Positions 9,361 through 20,037 of a stretch of 64,000 bases of DNA are shown one piece after another. A program made the position numbers and the translations under genes. The stretch is from Desulfoluna limicola (GTDB lineage: Bacteria > Desulfobacterota > Desulfobacteria > Desulfobacterales > Desulfolunaceae): NCBI RefSeq assembly GCF_021654575.1, contig NZ_AP024488.1, positions 1,736,001 to 1,800,000 of the forward strand, in the 5' to 3' direction. The notes below the pieces were generated by a model. The model worked only from the letters and a program-made list of their open reading frames with translations, did not search any database and had not been told where the DNA came from. The stretch's first letter is position 1; each line of letters starts with the position of its first letter.

Positions 9361-10134
9361 ATGATTCCGTTACCCGTTACCTTTGCCATTCTCTTTTACG
9401 GCCTCTGCGTGGGAAGTTTTCTCAATGTCTGCATTTACAGAGTTCCCCTCTCCCGCTCCATCGTTCGGCCGGGATCGTCCTGCCCGTCCTGCCAGACCCC
9501 CATCCGCTGGTACGACAACATCCCTGTTCTGAGCTACCTTATATTAAGGGGCCGCTGCCGCAGCTGCGGGTGCCGTGTCTCCTTCAGGTACCCTGCCATT
9601 GAAGCGCTGACAGGCGGCTTTGCCGTTATTGCTCTGTATGCCTTTGGCCTCAGCGCCAGCGCGCTGGTCCATTTTATCTTTTTCAGTGCGCTGATCACCA
9701 TCACCTTCATCGATATCGATCATCGAATCATCCCTGACGTGATCTCCCTGCCGGGAATCCCCCTCTTCTTCCTCCTCTCCCTTGCGGTCCCCACCGTTAC
9801 CTGGCAGGAATCCGCCCTGGGCATTCTTGCTGGCGGAGGAAGCCTTTGGCTCGTGGCCTGGCTTTACGAATGCCTCACAGGCAAGATGGGCATGGGCGGA
9901 GGAGATATCAAACTTCTGGGGATGATGGGGGCCTTTATCGGCTGGAAGGGGGTTCTTTTTACCATCTTCTTCTCATCTCTCACCGGAAGTGTCATCGGAC
10001 TCTCCATCATGCTGAGCCAAAAGGGAAACATGAAACTGGCCATTCCCTACGGCCCCTTTCTTGCCGCCGGGGGCGCCGTTTATACCCTCTTCGGTGCCCA
10101 ACTCATCGGCTGGTACCTCGGGTTCGTGCGGTAA
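9361..10134 (+). CDS. pilD: Type IV prepilin leader peptidase / N-methyltransferase
   Basis: Inner-membrane aspartyl protease (A24 family) that cleaves and N-methylates type IV pilin-like precursors, serving pili and type II secretion. The N-terminal domain carries the two CxxC zinc pairs (SCPSC and CRSCGC) of the methylating form. The catalytic aspartates are in DIDHRIIPD and in GGGD of MGMGGGDIKLLG. About seven hydrophobic segments; 257 aa. ATG 9361 has AGGA 8 nt upstream and is preferred over ATG 9343, which has none. It stands alone, not in a pilus operon. Confidence 0.92.
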   Translation: MIPLPVTFAILFYGLCVGSFLNVCIYRVPLSRSIVRPGSSCPSCQTPIRWYDNIPVLSYLILRGRCRSCGCRVSFRYPAIEALTGGFAVIALYAFGLSASALVHFIFFSALITITFIDIDHRIIPDVISLPGIPLFFLLSLAVPTVTWQESALGILAGGGSLWLVAWLYECLTGKMGMGGGDIKLLGMMGAFIGWKGVLFTIFFSSLTGSVIGLSIMLSQKGNMKLAIPYGPFLAAGGAVYTLFGAQLIGWYLGFVR

Positions 10135-10389
10135 CAGGCCGCACACCCCCTGCCTATCCAAAAGGATCACACAGACCCCCCAACAGGTTTAACCCTGTCG
10201 CACGATATGAATGTGGCCCCCAGGTGCCATTGTCTGGTAGAGTGAACCCGTGTATGTAAAAAAGCCGTGCCATCATACGGCATCGTCACTCGCCACTCTC
10301 CGGGCCTTCCGATAGCCTTGCGTTTGCCCCCCTTCCCTCTCCTGCCCGACAACAGAGTCTACCCCCGTCACCCCTGTCTGGAGGACGCC

Positions 10390-12387
10390 ATGGTTACCAA
10401 ACATCACCAGGCCACGAATTCACACCCCATCCTTTCATCCCTTTCCCCCCTGGTATCCCCCAAGGGAAAGGTTGTAAATGCCCACGATGCGGCAGAGATC
10501 ATTCAAAACGGTGATACCATTGGGTTCGGCGGTTTCGTGGGCATCGGATTTCCCGAAGAGTTTGCCGTCACCTTAGAGGAACGATTTTTACGAACCGGAG
10601 CCCCGTCAAACCTTACCCTTATCTATGCCGCTGGCATGGGAGACGGAAAAACCAAAGGCCTCAATCACCTGGGCCACAAAGGCATGTTGAAACGGGTCAT
10701 CGGCGGCCACTGGGGGCTCGTTCCCGCCCTTCAAAAACTGGCGGTGGAGAATGCGATCGAGGCATACAACCTTCCCCAGGGGGTGGTCTGCCACATGTAC
10801 CGGGACATTGCAGCCGGACGGCCTGTGACCCTGAGCCGGGTGGGACTCCATACCTTTGTAGACCCACAGATTGACGGAGGGAAGATCAACACCTGCACCC
10901 GGGAAGAGCTTGTCACCTCCATGACCATCTTCGGTGAACGCTTTCTCGCCTACAAAACATTTCCCATTGATGTGGCGATCATTCGTGGGACCACGGCAGA
11001 CACATTGGGAAACATCACCATGGAACGGGAGGCCCTCGTCCTGGAGAGCCTTGCCCTTGCCATGGCCGTGAAAAACTCAGGTGGCGTGGTCATCGCCCAG
11101 GTGGAACGCATCGCCGAAAAAGGGACTCTCCCCCCAAAAGCTGTCAAAGTGCCCGGCATCATGGTCGACAGCGTCTTTGTGTCAAAACCTGAGTACCACC
11201 ACCAGACCTTTGCCGAAGTCTACAACCCATCCTACAGCGGAGAAGTCCGCGTCCCGCTGCAGCACATGCCCCCCATGGAACTCACCGCACGAAAAATCAT
11301 TGCGCGCCGTGCTGCCATGGAGCTCCGCGTCAACTGTGTCACCAACCTCGGCATCGGAATGCCCGAGGGCATCGCCTCGGTGGCCCATGAGGAGGGTATT
11401 CTCGATTACATCACCCTGACAGCGGAACCGGGCCTGATTGGAGGGGTGCCGGCCGGGGGGTTAAGCTTTGGGGCAGGCACGAATCCGGACGCCATCATTG
11501 ACCAACCTGCCCAGTTTGACTTTTACGATGGGGGTGGCCTGGATATCGCTTTTCTGGGCCTGGCCCAGGCAGATCGTCACGGCAACCTCAATGTCAGCCG
11601 TTTCGGGCCCCGTATCGCCGGAGCAGGCGGGTTCATCAACATCAGCCAGAATGCACGTCGTGTGGTGTTTACAGGGACATTCACGGCCAAAGGACTGTCA
11701 GTGGGGGTCTCGGATGGAAAACTGACGATACTTACGGAAGGCGCTGTGCAGAAATTCATGGCAGATGTGGAGCAGGTCACCTTCAGCGGAGACTATGCAA
11801 GGGAACGCAATCAGCCGGTTCTTTTTGTCACGGAACGGTGCGTCTTCTCCCTTGCCGATGAGGGACTCACCCTTGTGGAGGTTGCGCCGGGAATGGACCT
11901 TCAGCGGGACATTCTCTCACAGATGGCATTCCAACCCGCCATGCCTGACCCACCGACCGCCATGGACAGTCGGATCTTCCGTCCCGAACCCATGGGCCTT
12001 AAAGAAGATCTTCTCGCAGTGAACTTATGTGACCGGCTCTCATACCATACGGAGTCCAATCTCTTTTTCGTCAATTTTGAAGGATTGGTGGTCGATTCTC
12101 GATCAATGGTAGACGAAATAAGGGAAGCGGTTGAAAACAAGCTCAAAGAGATCGGCAAACCGGTCTTTGCAGTGGTCAACTACGACCATTTTCAGATTCA
12201 CCCGGAGCTGATGGAACCCTACACGGCCATGGTTAAAGACATAGTCAGCACCTATTACTCAGGCGTTACCCGATACACCACCAGCACCTTTTTGAAAATG
12301 AAACTCAAGGACGCACTTTCCAAGAGAGGTGTGGCCCCCCATATTTATGAAACAGGGGCTGAGGCCATGAAGATCCTGCTGAAATAG
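10390..12387 (+). CDS. Family I CoA-transferase (acetate/propionate type) with extra C-terminal domain
   Basis: Transfers CoA between acyl-CoA and a free carboxylic acid. The protein (665 aa) has the fused alpha (about 25-290) and beta (about 300-520) halves of the YdiF/propionate CoA-transferase group. The glutamate that forms the thioester is E346 in TAEPGLIGG, and the oxyanion-type GGF loop is near residue 46. Known single-chain members are about 520-530 aa, so about 130 residues (from about 535) are additional; they contain [12 protein letters not shown] and a soluble alpha/beta-looking pattern that I cannot assign. ATG 10390 has GGAG 6 nt upstream. The acid substrate cannot be read from the sequence. 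A strong terminator follows. Confidence 0.88.
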   Translation: MVTKHHQATNSHPILSSLSPLVSPKGKVVNAHDAAEIIQNGDTIGFGGFVGIGFPEEFAVTLEERFLRTGAPSNLTLIYAAGMGDGKTKGLNHLGHKGMLKRVIGGHWGLVPALQKLAVENAIEAYNLPQGVVCHMYRDIAAGRPVTLSRVGLHTFVDPQIDGGKINTCTREELVTSMTIFGERFLAYKTFPIDVAIIRGTTADTLGNITMEREALVLESLALAMAVKNSGGVVIAQVERIAEKGTLPPKAVKVPGIMVDSVFVSKPEYHHQTFAEVYNPSYSGEVRVPLQHMPPMELTARKIIARRAAMELRVNCVTNLGIGMPEGIASVAHEEGILDYITLTAEPGLIGGVPAGGLSFGAGTNPDAIIDQPAQFDFYDGGGLDIAFLGLAQADRHGNLNVSRFGPRIAGAGGFINISQNARRVVFTGTFTAKGLSVGVSDGKLTILTEGAVQKFMADVEQVTFSGDYARERNQPVLFVTERCVFSLADEGLTLVEVAPGMDLQRDILSQMAFQPAMPDPPTAMDSRIFRPEPMGLKEDLLAVNLCDRLSYHTESNLFFVNFEGLVVDSRSMVDEIREAVENKLKEIGKPVFAVVNYDHFQIHPELMEPYTAMVKDIVSTYYSGVTRYTTSTFLKMKLKDALSKRGVAPHIYETGAEAMKILLK

Positions 12388-12516
12388 CCGGAAATGCAGG
12401 CCTTGAGCGTAACCAACCCGTAATTTAGGGCCATAAGCCCTGCCACCATGGCTGACAGTTCCGTATTATCCCCTGTAATAAAACGACAATCAACAATCCG
12501 ACATCAACTCATTCAC

Positions 12517-12545
12517 GCCACACCCCCGGTGTGGCACCGTTTTTT
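12517..12545 (+). terminator. Terminator of the CoA-transferase gene
   Basis: Perfect 8-bp stem GCCACACC (12517-12524) / GGTGTGGC (12528-12535) with a CCC loop, then ACCG and six T. Confidence 0.8.
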
Positions 12546-12652
12546 CACGGGATGTATATCGCAACCGCTGTAAGGAAACCAAACACCCCAATAACACTCT
12601 GATTATATTATTTATACGTCCAATATTAGTATGGTAAATATCAACAATAATA

Positions 12653-12752
12653 CTGTTTACTAATCGTCCCAGAATGTACCCTGTAAACGGATGGTTTGAC
12701 ATTGTCAAACCTTAAAGAGCCCATATATCAAGTCTTTTGGGCTTTTTTTTTT
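12653..12752 (+). ncRNA. Possible small RNA with three tandem hairpins and a U-tail
   Basis: Between the CoA-transferase terminator and the hup promoter lie three consecutive stems: CTGTTTAC (12653-12660) with GTAAACGG (12683-12690); the palindrome GGTTTGACATTGTCAAACC (12693-12711); and AGCCCA (12718-12723) with TGGGCT (12738-12743) followed by ten T. The last is a complete intrinsic terminator with no open gene before it, since the upstream gene already has one. An AT-rich stretch at 12601-12645 could hold its promoter. No convincing ORF runs through it. It could also be a remnant of a read-through terminator array. Confidence 0.4.
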
Positions 12753-12773
12753 AACATTGAACTCAATTATTGC

Positions 12774-12802
12774 TTGACACTTAGATACCAAATAAGTAGG
12801 TT
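12774..12802 (+). promoter_or_regulatory. Probable sigma-70 promoter of hup
   Basis: TTGACA (12774-12779), 17-nt spacer, TAGGTT (12797-12802). It is just downstream of the T-run at 12752 and 154 bp before the hup start, giving a long leader. Confidence 0.55.
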
Positions 12803-12956
12803 GATTTTCAAAGAAGGCCGTCAATAGTGGACCTCGCCTTTCCATAAAGGATACTCACTGCATGTCGTATCCTGATTTTCCCGATAAAAACTGCATATTC
12901 AAAACACGTAAGCAAGCCGTTGTTTAAAACCCACTTACAAAAAAGGAGATTCAAGG

Positions 12957-13226
12957 ATGAACAAAGGTGATCTCGTCAACGAAGTTGCAAAAGTTGTCAG
13001 CTCTAAAAAAGAAGCTCAGGCTGCCGTAGATTGTGTTCTCTCCACCATCACCGATGCCCTCACCGGTGACGATACCGTTACCCTCGTTGGTTTCGGTACT
13101 TTCAAGGCCGTTGAAAGAAAAGCCCGCAAAGGCAGAAACCCCCAGACCGGTCAGGAAATCAGCATCGACGCACGCAAGGTTCCCAAATTCGTACCTGGCA
13201 AGGCTCTGAAAGACGCTTTGAAGTAG
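12957..13226 (+). CDS. hup: DNA-binding protein HU
   Basis: Nucleoid protein that bends DNA as a dimer. At 89 aa it is the standard HU length, starting MNKGDLVNEVAK, with the DNA-contacting arm segment GRNPQTGQEI and a basic C-terminus KVPKFVPGKALK. Ribosome site AAGGAG is about 10 nt upstream. It is a single gene between its own promoter and terminator. HU rather than IHF is favoured by the sequence and the lack of a partner subunit, but the HUalpha/HUbeta question does not apply outside enterobacteria. Confidence 0.95.
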   Translation: MNKGDLVNEVAKVVSSKKEAQAAVDCVLSTITDALTGDDTVTLVGFGTFKAVERKARKGRNPQTGQEISIDARKVPKFVPGKALKDALK

Positions 13227-13240
13227 GCAACGATTTTTTA

Positions 13241-13280
13241 TGTGTTCGCCTGACGACACCGCTTAGGCGGACACATTTTT
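13241..13280 (+). terminator. Terminator of hup
   Basis: TGTGTTCGCCT (13241-13251) pairs with AGGCGGACACA (13265-13275) with one G-U pair, followed by five T. A T-run on the left would serve the minus strand as well. Confidence 0.75.
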
Positions 13281-13486
13281 CGCCCTCCCCATCCCATCCC
13301 AGTTTCGCCAATTCGCAACACCCCTTACAACCATTCAAAATCCCCAAATTCCCCGACAACTTACCCCATATCGCCGTCATCGACTCGTATCGTAGAGAAT
13401 CTCCCCGTGGACCGCTTGAGTTGGGGACTCGGTTGGTGCATCGCTATGGTTTTGATTTTTCATCACCCATGTGATAGGTGAAAGCA

Positions 13487-14302
13487 ATGCATGCGGCCTG
13501 GGCCGCGCCCAGAAACAGGATAAAAAGGGACTTCCAATTCGCCATGACACCCGTTGATGACTCTGCGCTTAAACCCGGAACAGGTATTGACCTCGTCATA
13601 AACCTGCACAGTCTGACCCCCGTATCACACGCTTCCGTCATCTTTGAAACGGACCCGAAAACGCGGAACCTTATTGTTGCAGCCCCTGACGTTTCCAAGT
13701 ACCAGAACGGAAATAAACCGGCTCTATTCCATGTCAGCACCTTGATCCGCACGGATTCCGGTGAAAAAAAACGTGTTGGATTCCCCTGCCATCTCACCAG
13801 GGTTATTCCGGCTTACCGCCTGGCCAACGGAAACACCACCCAGGCCCTTGCCCTGACCTACGTCCCCACCCCGGAAGACGTTAACGTACGATCTGCCTTT
13901 CGCTACAGCCCCACAGCCGCCCATGAGGTGCTGGGAAAACTGGTCATTGCCGGCCATGAATTTTTCTCAGGAGACCAGTTTCGCATCTGCGACATCTCCA
14001 TCACCGGGGTCGGCCTTGTCATACCACGCTTGCTCGGCAAGGGGAAAAACCCCCTGACAGCGCTGGAAACAGGACGTGTTGCCAAGTTGGGTCTCGTCCT
14101 GAGGGACCACTCCCAGGAGAAAGAGCACCTCGACACCCTGCAGACAGCCATTTCTGTGGTGCGCATCAACCGAAAGTTCAATGAACTGTCGATTTTTGCC
14201 GGATGCCGCTTCACAAGGCTGGACAGCCGTGGTGAAGAGGTGTTGAGCCATTTTATCCACAACGCACAACTTCACGAAATTCGAAGCATCACCCACACGT
14301 AG
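13487..14302 (+). CDS. PilZ-domain c-di-GMP-binding protein (YcgR-like layout)
   Basis: Probable cyclic-di-GMP effector. The C-terminal PilZ domain has both ligand motifs: RSAFR near residue 135 (RxxxR) and DISITG near residue 169 (DxSxxG). Before it is a beta-rich domain (about 25-130) like the flagellar-brake N-domain that precedes PilZ in YcgR. Length 271 aa from ATG 13487 (AGG 8 nt upstream); ATG 13544 is an alternative giving 252 aa. No flagellar or diguanylate cyclase gene is adjacent, so its target is unknown. It converges on uvrC. Confidence 0.82.
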   Translation: MHAAWAAPRNRIKRDFQFAMTPVDDSALKPGTGIDLVINLHSLTPVSHASVIFETDPKTRNLIVAAPDVSKYQNGNKPALFHVSTLIRTDSGEKKRVGFPCHLTRVIPAYRLANGNTTQALALTYVPTPEDVNVRSAFRYSPTAAHEVLGKLVIAGHEFFSGDQFRICDISITGVGLVIPRLLGKGKNPLTALETGRVAKLGLVLRDHSQEKEHLDTLQTAISVVRINRKFNELSIFAGCRFTRLDSRGEEVLSHFIHNAQLHEIRSITHT

Positions 14303-14339
14303 GTCCCATCCTGCCCCCCCCGACTGCAAAAAATGTCCG

Positions 14340-16208
14340 TTACCTTAGGGCATCCTTGATGGCGTGGGCAATCTCAGGGGTGATGCCGGGCAAATCTCCC
14401 AACGCTTCCACAGAAGCGTCCTTGATAGCCGTGACACCCCCGAAGTGTTTAAGCAACATGGCCTTTCTCTTTTTCCCCACACCCGCAATGCCATCCAATT
14501 TAGATGAGACAGACCGTTTTCCCCGCACACGGCGCTGAAAGGTGATGGCAAAACGATGCACCTCATCGCGCATCCTCTGCAGAAAAAGAAGCAGATCAGG
14601 CTGTGTGCCCATGTTCACGGGATTGGATCGTCCTGGCAGATAGATCTTGTCCTGGGTCTCTCCGGCCTCTTCACGCATCTTGGCAATGCCGATAACAGAA
14701 AAAGCCCCGTCGAGTCCCAAATGCTCTAGAACACTCATGGCCACGTTGAGTTGCCCCTTGCCCCCATCCACCATCAGAAGATCCGGTAGGGGCTCGCGCT
14801 TCTCTGAGTCGGCGAACCGCCGGGCAAGCACCTCCTCCATGGCAGCGTAGTCATCGGAGCGGGTGTCCGCCTTCATACGAAATGTACGATAATCACTCTT
14901 TTTCGGACGACCGTTCTCAAACACCACCATACCGGCAACGGGGTCGTTTCCTGAGATATTGGAGTTGTCGTAGGATTCGATGCGCATGGGCAGGCGATCC
15001 ATGCCGAGGCGGCCCATGAGTTTCTCCAGCACCTTTCGATCGGCATCGGCACCGGAGATGATTTCGGCCAGTCGTCTCTCACCGTTTTTCCGCGCCATTT
15101 CCATAAGCTTTGCTTTTTCACCGCGGGAGGGGAACAGAACCGACACACGCCGCCCTGCCGTCTCCCGCAGGTGTTCCCTCACCGCCTCCTCTGCGTCGAA
15201 CCGATGGGAGATCAAGACCTCTGCGGGGGCCGCATGTTTATCATAATACTGGCAGACAAAATGTTCAGCCACCTCTTCCGGCCCAGCGATGGTCTCCAGA
15301 AGATGATAGCTCCGGCTCCCGAGAAGGACCCCTCCCCTGACCTGCATCAAGGTGATACACACTGCCGGGCCCTGCATGCAAATATCCATCACATCCCGAT
15401 CCGCCATGTCCGTGGAGACAACGACCTGCTTTTCCAGGGTTTTTTCCACGGCAAAAAGACGGTCCCGCAACTCAGCCGCCGCTTCAAACTGCTCTTCAGA
15501 GGCGCAGCGCATCATTTCCTTCCGCAGGTTCGCCACCAGCTCCGGGGCTCGCCCCTTCAGAAACAGCACCACCTGGGCGACCATCTCCATGTAGGCATCC
15601 CGTGAGACGTCCAGACAACAGGGGGCAAGACAGAGCCCCATCTGATGATTCAGGCAGGGACGCGACCGGCTGTTCAAGGTACTGCTCTTGCACTTGCGCA
15701 ATTTAAAATGACGGTTAATGAACTTTACGGTGGCGTGAACCGCCGACGAAGAGGTGTAGGGGCCGAAATAGAGGGCGCCGTCTTTTTCAATGCGGCGCAC
15801 AATCTCCAGGGCCGGCCAGTCGTCGTGAAGGTTGATGCGCAGGGAGGGGTAGCGTTTGTCATCTTTTAAAATAATATTGTAACGAGGCTTATGGCGGGTG
15901 ATAAGACTGCTCTCTAAAATCAGCGCCTCTTTTTCCGTGGCAGTGACCACGGTATTCAGGGAGACCACCTTGCGGACCAGCGCCGCTGTCTTTGGATCGG
16001 TGTGTGTCCGGTTGAAATAGCTGGAAACCCGTTTTTTTAGGTTCTTGGCCTTCCCCACGTAGATGACGATCCCCTTTTCATCCTTGAACCGATAAACCCC
16101 CGGATCCGTGACCAGGCTGCCAAGCTGATCCTCAAGGGTGTTGCGTTTCATTTTAAGGGGGTCAAGCTCGACTGCAATGGCTTCAGACACAGGTGGCACC
16201 TTCTTCAC
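14340..16208 (-). CDS. uvrC: UvrABC excinuclease subunit C
   Basis: Makes the two incisions of nucleotide-excision repair. In order: GIY-YIG nuclease ([20 protein letters not shown], about 37-64), a Cys-containing segment ([13 protein letters not shown]), the UVR motif that contacts UvrB (about 220-255), the RNase H-like 3' nuclease ([20 protein letters not shown]) and a C-terminal helix-hairpin-helix pair ([20 protein letters not shown]). 622 aa. GTG start at 16208 overlaps the uvrB stop by 4 bp (GTGA), with GGGAG upstream, so it is coupled to uvrB. Confidence 0.97.
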   Translation of the reverse strand: MKKVPPVSEAIAVELDPLKMKRNTLEDQLGSLVTDPGVYRFKDEKGIVIYVGKAKNLKKRVSSYFNRTHTDPKTAALVRKVVSLNTVVTATEKEALILESSLITRHKPRYNIILKDDKRYPSLRINLHDDWPALEIVRRIEKDGALYFGPYTSSSAVHATVKFINRHFKLRKCKSSTLNSRSRPCLNHQMGLCLAPCCLDVSRDAYMEMVAQVVLFLKGRAPELVANLRKEMMRCASEEQFEAAAELRDRLFAVEKTLEKQVVVSTDMADRDVMDICMQGPAVCITLMQVRGGVLLGSRSYHLLETIAGPEEVAEHFVCQYYDKHAAPAEVLISHRFDAEEAVREHLRETAGRRVSVLFPSRGEKAKLMEMARKNGERRLAEIISGADADRKVLEKLMGRLGMDRLPMRIESYDNSNISGNDPVAGMVVFENGRPKKSDYRTFRMKADTRSDDYAAMEEVLARRFADSEKREPLPDLLMVDGGKGQLNVAMSVLEHLGLDGAFSVIGIAKMREEAGETQDKIYLPGRSNPVNMGTQPDLLLFLQRMRDEVHRFAITFQRRVRGKRSVSSKLDGIAGVGKKRKAMLLKHFGGVTAIKDASVEALGDLPGITPEIAHAIKDALR

Positions 16209-18205
16209 GACGTCTCCCCCATCCGCTTCCGGATCTCCTGAACCTGATCCCGAAGACGGGCTGCTTGCTCAAATTCAAGGTTCCGTGCCGCTTCATGCAT
16301 CTTCTCTTCCAGGGTCTCTAGGAGCGTGGCGTCATCCGTTTCTACATCGCCGAAGACACGTGTTGCCTCCATCACGCCATCATCCACCGTCTCGTCATCG
16401 AACTGGTAAAGATCCCCGAAGCTGTTCTGAATGTCCCGGATGATGGTGGCTGGCACTATGCCGTGTTTTTTGTTGTAGGCGGTCTGGATGGCCCGCCGCC
16501 GCTTGGTTTCATCGATGGCGTACTGCATGGATCCGGTGATCCTGTCTCCGTAGAGAATCACCTTGCCGTTGGCGTTTCGCGCCGCCCTGCCGCAGGTCTG
16601 AACCAGGGACCGCTCGGAGCGGAGAAAGCCCTCCTTGTCAGCGTCCAGGACAGCCACAAGGGATACCTCAGGGATATCGAGGCCCTCCCTCAAAAGGTTG
16701 ATTCCCACCAGCACGTCAAACTTGCCGATCCGAAGATCCCGCACGATCTCGATACGCTCCATGGTCTTGATGTCAGAGTGCATGTAGCGGACCCTCACCC
16801 CGAGATCCGTCAGGTAATCGGTAAGGTCCTCGGCCATGCGCTTTGTCAGGGTGGTGACGAGAACCCGCTCCTGGGCTGCCAGCCGCTTGCGAATCTCCTC
16901 GTAGAGGTCATCCACCTGGTTTTGAGCGGGCTTTACCACAATCTCAGGGTCCACCAACCCTGTGGGGCGAACAATCTGCTCCACCACTGCGCCGTCGGCG
17001 GCCTCCATTTCATAATCAGCCGGAGTGGCGGAGACAAAGATGGCCTGGCCTCGTTTCTTTTCGAACTCCTCAAACTTCAGGGGCCGGTTGTCCAGGGCCG
17101 ACGGCAGGCGGAAGCCAAACCCCACCAGGTTCTCCTTTCGGGACCTGTCGCCCTTGTACATGGCCCGAACCTGCGGAAGGGCGATGTGGCTCTCATCCAC
17201 GAGCAGAAGAAAATCCTCCGGAAAATAGTCCAGAAGGGTGGGAGGCGCGTCTCCGGCGTTGCGGCCCGAGAGGTAGCGGGAGTAGTTTTCGATGCCGTTG
17301 CAGTAGCCGATCTCCCGAAGCATCTCAAGGTCCAGATGGGTTCGCTCATCAATGCGCTGGGCTTCTATGAGTTTGTTCAAGCGATGAAAATGCTCCACAC
17401 GCCCTTTCAGCTCCTCCTCCACCTTGCCCAGCATCTGCTTCAGGGTGCTCTTGCGAGTGACATAATGGCTCGCCGGGTAGACCACGGTGCGCTTGAGCTT
17501 GCGCAGGGTTTTCCCGGTGAGGGGGTCAAATTCGGCCAGTGTGTCGATTTCATCGCCGAAAAATTCCACCCGGATGGCCACCTTCTCCTCATAAGCTGGG
17601 AAGATCTCAACCCGATCCCCACGAACCCGGAACGACCCACGGTGAAAGTCAATGTCGCTGCGTTCGTACTGAATGGCCACCAGGTCCTTTAAGAGGGCCT
17701 CACGGCTTCGTTCCTCCCCGGTGGAAAGCTCCACCCTCAGGGCAAGGTAATCTTCCGGCGCACCAAGGCCGTAAATGCAGGACACACTGGCCACCACGAT
17801 CACATCCCTGCGTGAGAGAACGTTGCGTGTGGCCGAGTGGCGCATCTTGTCGATGAGCTCGTTGATGGCGGAGTCTTTTTGGATGTAGGTGTCGCTGGAA
17901 GGGATGTAGGCTTCGGGCTGATAGTAGTCGTAATAGCTGACAAAATACTCGACGGCATTTTCAGGAAAAAGCTCACGAAACTCACTGTAGAGCTGGGCCG
18001 CAAGAATCTTGTTGGGGGCAAGGACCAGGGTCGGTCGCTGCATCTGCGCCACCACATGGGCCATGGTAAAGGTCTTGCCGGAGCCCGTCACCCCCAGCAG
18101 AACCTGATTCTCTGTCCCCTTGTTCAACTCTTTCACCAGGCGGCGGATCGCCTTGGGCTGATCCCCCTGCGGGGTGAATTGCGACACGATCTTGAATTTT
18201 TCCAT
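16205..18205 (-). CDS. uvrB: UvrABC excinuclease subunit B
   Basis: Damage-verifying helicase-like subunit of nucleotide-excision repair. Walker A GVTGSGKT is at residues 38-45, the beta-hairpin region around [10 protein letters not shown], helicase motifs DESH and GRAARN, and the C-terminal UVR motif that binds UvrC. 666 aa from ATG 18205. The open frame continues upstream to 18271 only because it crosses a repeat element, so the longer reading is not the protein. The AGG of the likely ribosome site (about 18216-18214) lies 3 bp from the end of that element. uvrC follows. Confidence 0.97.
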   Translation of the reverse strand: MEKFKIVSQFTPQGDQPKAIRRLVKELNKGTENQVLLGVTGSGKTFTMAHVVAQMQRPTLVLAPNKILAAQLYSEFRELFPENAVEYFVSYYDYYQPEAYIPSSDTYIQKDSAINELIDKMRHSATRNVLSRRDVIVVASVSCIYGLGAPEDYLALRVELSTGEERSREALLKDLVAIQYERSDIDFHRGSFRVRGDRVEIFPAYEEKVAIRVEFFGDEIDTLAEFDPLTGKTLRKLKRTVVYPASHYVTRKSTLKQMLGKVEEELKGRVEHFHRLNKLIEAQRIDERTHLDLEMLREIGYCNGIENYSRYLSGRNAGDAPPTLLDYFPEDFLLLVDESHIALPQVRAMYKGDRSRKENLVGFGFRLPSALDNRPLKFEEFEKKRGQAIFVSATPADYEMEAADGAVVEQIVRPTGLVDPEIVVKPAQNQVDDLYEEIRKRLAAQERVLVTTLTKRMAEDLTDYLTDLGVRVRYMHSDIKTMERIEIVRDLRIGKFDVLVGINLLREGLDIPEVSLVAVLDADKEGFLRSERSLVQTCGRAARNANGKVILYGDRITGSMQYAIDETKRRRAIQTAYNKKHGIVPATIIRDIQNSFGDLYQFDDETVDDGVMEATRVFGDVETDDATLLETLEEKMHEAARNLEFEQAARLRDQVQEIRKRMGETS

Positions 18206-18218
18206 CACTAAAAACCTG

Positions 18219-18266
18219 TTTATCAAACTTTTCAAAAGTTTGGCCCCCGGCAGGGCCGCCGGAGGC
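18219..18266 (-). repeat. Half-element E1 (type L2 end) upstream of uvrB
   Basis: On the minus strand: GCCTCCGGCGG, a CCGGCGGCCCTGCCGG hairpin, then the palindrome-like CAAACTTTTGAAAAGTTTG and ATAAA. Near-identical to the left end of E4 (26661) and the right end of E5 (28822). It sits between the cysS terminator and the uvrB ribosome site. Confidence 0.85.
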
Positions 18267-18285
18267 ACCACACAACAGAGACCAT

Positions 18286-18320
18286 AAAAAAAGCGGCCCG
18301 GATGCCGGGCCGCTTTTCAT
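18286..18320. terminator. Terminator after cysS
   Basis: Perfect 11-bp stem AAGCGGCCCGG (18291-18301) / CCGGGCCGCTT (18305-18315) with an ATG loop. A-run on the left and TTTT on the right make it usable from either side; cysS (-) is the gene it follows. Confidence 0.88.
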
Positions 18321-18358
18321 TCATATTGGTCCCGGAGGGGATGAAAGGGCCCTCGAGC

Positions 18359-19801
18359 CTACTCCATCATCTTCCAGGTGGTGCCGCCGGCGCCATCTTC
18401 GATGGCAACGCCCATGGCTGTCAACTCCTCACGGATCTCATCGGCACGCTGAAAATTCTTTGCCTTGCGCACGTCATTTCTCTCCTGGATCAGAGCCTCC
18501 ACACGGGCTTCATCCACGCCGGCCTTCTCTTTCTTGGCGTCGAAGTAGTCGTAAGGGTTCTCATGGAGAATGCCGAGGATGCTTGCCATCTTGAAAATAT
18601 CCACCACCTGGGTGTCAATCTCAATCTTGGACTCAAAGGCATTTTCGTCCGTCATCTCATCGATGGCACGGTTGGTGGCGCGCAGCGCTTCAAACAGGGC
18701 CGCCGTTCCACGTGCCGTGTTGAAGTCGTCTTCAATTCCTGCGCAGAACTCCCGGAAGAGCTTGCCGAACTTGTTGTTGTAGGACTGGAGCCTCAGGATG
18801 CTCAGGTTGCCGAACTCATCAGAGACGCGACGCAACAGAGCGTATAGCTTGTCAAGGTTGCCAGCAGCCTCCTTCATCGCCTGCTCATTGTAATCAATGG
18901 GGCTGCGGTAATGGTTGGCAAGGAGGAAGAGGCGCACCGCTTCCGGATGGTATGCCTTGAGCACATCCTTGATCATGGTTGTGTTTCCAAGGGACTTGGA
19001 CATCTTTTCGGCGTTGATGTTCACAAAACCGTTGTGCATCCAGTACTTGACGAAGGGAGCATCAAAGGCCGCCTCAGACTGAGCGATCTCATTCTCATGG
19101 TGGGGAAAGATAAGGTCCTTGCCACCGCCATGGATATCGATGGTCTCTCCAAAGAGATTGGAGCTCATGGCCGAACACTCAATGTGCCACCCGGGGCGTC
19201 CCATCCCCCAGGGGCATTCCCAAGCGGGTTCACCGGGCTTCTGCGACTTCCAGAGGGCAAAGTCAAATGGGTTTTCTTTTCGATCGTCTACATCGATACG
19301 GGCCCCGGCCTCCATGTCTTCCAGCTTTCGGCCGGAGAGCTTGCCGTAGCCATTGAACGACGTCACACGAAAATAGACGTCCCCGTCCACCACGTACGCC
19401 TTCTCTTTTTCGATGAGGCGCTGGATCAGAGCGATGATATCGTCAACGTGTTCCGTGGCCTTGGGCGCGAGATCAGGACGCTTGACATGCAGAGCATCCA
19501 TGTCCCGATGAAACTCATCCATGTATTTTTCCGCCACGGCTTTGGCCGACACGCCGAGCTGCTCGGCACGGTTGATGATTTTGTCATCGATATCGGTAAA
19601 GTTCCTGGCATAGGTCACATCCAGACCCAGGCCTTTGAGGTAACGGTAAACCACATCAAAGAAGACCACGGACCGCGCATGGCCGATGTGGCTGGAGTCA
19701 TAGACCGTGGGGCCACAGACATACATCTTGACCTCACCCTCTTCGATGGGTACGAACTCTTCTTTCTCTCCGGACAATGTGTTGTAAATGCGAAGCGCCA
19801 T
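18359..19801 (-). CDS. cysS: Cysteinyl-tRNA synthetase
   Basis: Class I synthetase charging tRNA-Cys. Zinc-ligand segment YVCGPTVYD near residue 28, HIGH motif SHIGHARS near 38, CSAMS and the HHENE zinc region near 210-240, and KMSKS (EKMSKSLGN) near 270. 480 aa. ATG 19801 with GGTGA 7 nt upstream is preferred; the frame extends upstream without Cys-RS sequence. Downstream is a perfect terminator; ispF lies upstream on the same strand with a 236-bp gap. Confidence 0.97.
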   Translation of the reverse strand: MALRIYNTLSGEKEEFVPIEEGEVKMYVCGPTVYDSSHIGHARSVVFFDVVYRYLKGLGLDVTYARNFTDIDDKIINRAEQLGVSAKAVAEKYMDEFHRDMDALHVKRPDLAPKATEHVDDIIALIQRLIEKEKAYVVDGDVYFRVTSFNGYGKLSGRKLEDMEAGARIDVDDRKENPFDFALWKSQKPGEPAWECPWGMGRPGWHIECSAMSSNLFGETIDIHGGGKDLIFPHHENEIAQSEAAFDAPFVKYWMHNGFVNINAEKMSKSLGNTTMIKDVLKAYHPEAVRLFLLANHYRSPIDYNEQAMKEAAGNLDKLYALLRRVSDEFGNLSILRLQSYNNKFGKLFREFCAGIEDDFNTARGTAALFEALRATNRAIDEMTDENAFESKIEIDTQVVDIFKMASILGILHENPYDYFDAKKEKAGVDEARVEALIQERNDVRKAKNFQRADEIREELTAMGVAIEDGAGGTTWKMME

Positions 19802-19839
19802 GCTCAGTTCACCGTATTCTTCTCTGTCGTTATCGTTCA

Positions 19840-19857
19840 GGCACACGTGTGTGCCTC
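19840..19857 (-). promoter_or_regulatory. Inverted repeat in the cysS leader
   Basis: AGGCACAC and GTGTGCCT with a 2-nt centre, about 40 nt before the cysS start. Could be an operator or a small leader hairpin; no further support. Confidence 0.25.
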
Positions 19858-20037
19858 CTATATCTCATCAAGGCCTCGTCTCACCGACACATGCCGATGG
19901 GGCCATTCTTGCGTGTATTCTCGTCGCTTCATGTCCTCACAGGGGAGTTCTATCACCCCTGAATCCATGTGTGACGATGGTGTCAGAATTTCAAATGCAC
20001 ACAGATAATCATCACGATTGCCGCCTCTGTCAAGGCA

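Noticed and set aside
12490..12708. 72-codon minus-strand open frame
   Set aside because: Crosses two hairpins, including a terminator, and has no ribosome site.
16463..17692. 409-codon plus-strand open frame opposite uvrB
   Set aside because: Shadow of uvrB; the minus-strand protein has all UvrB motifs.
18911..20008. 365-codon plus-strand open frame opposite cysS
   Set aside because: Shadow of cysS caused by high GC at third positions.
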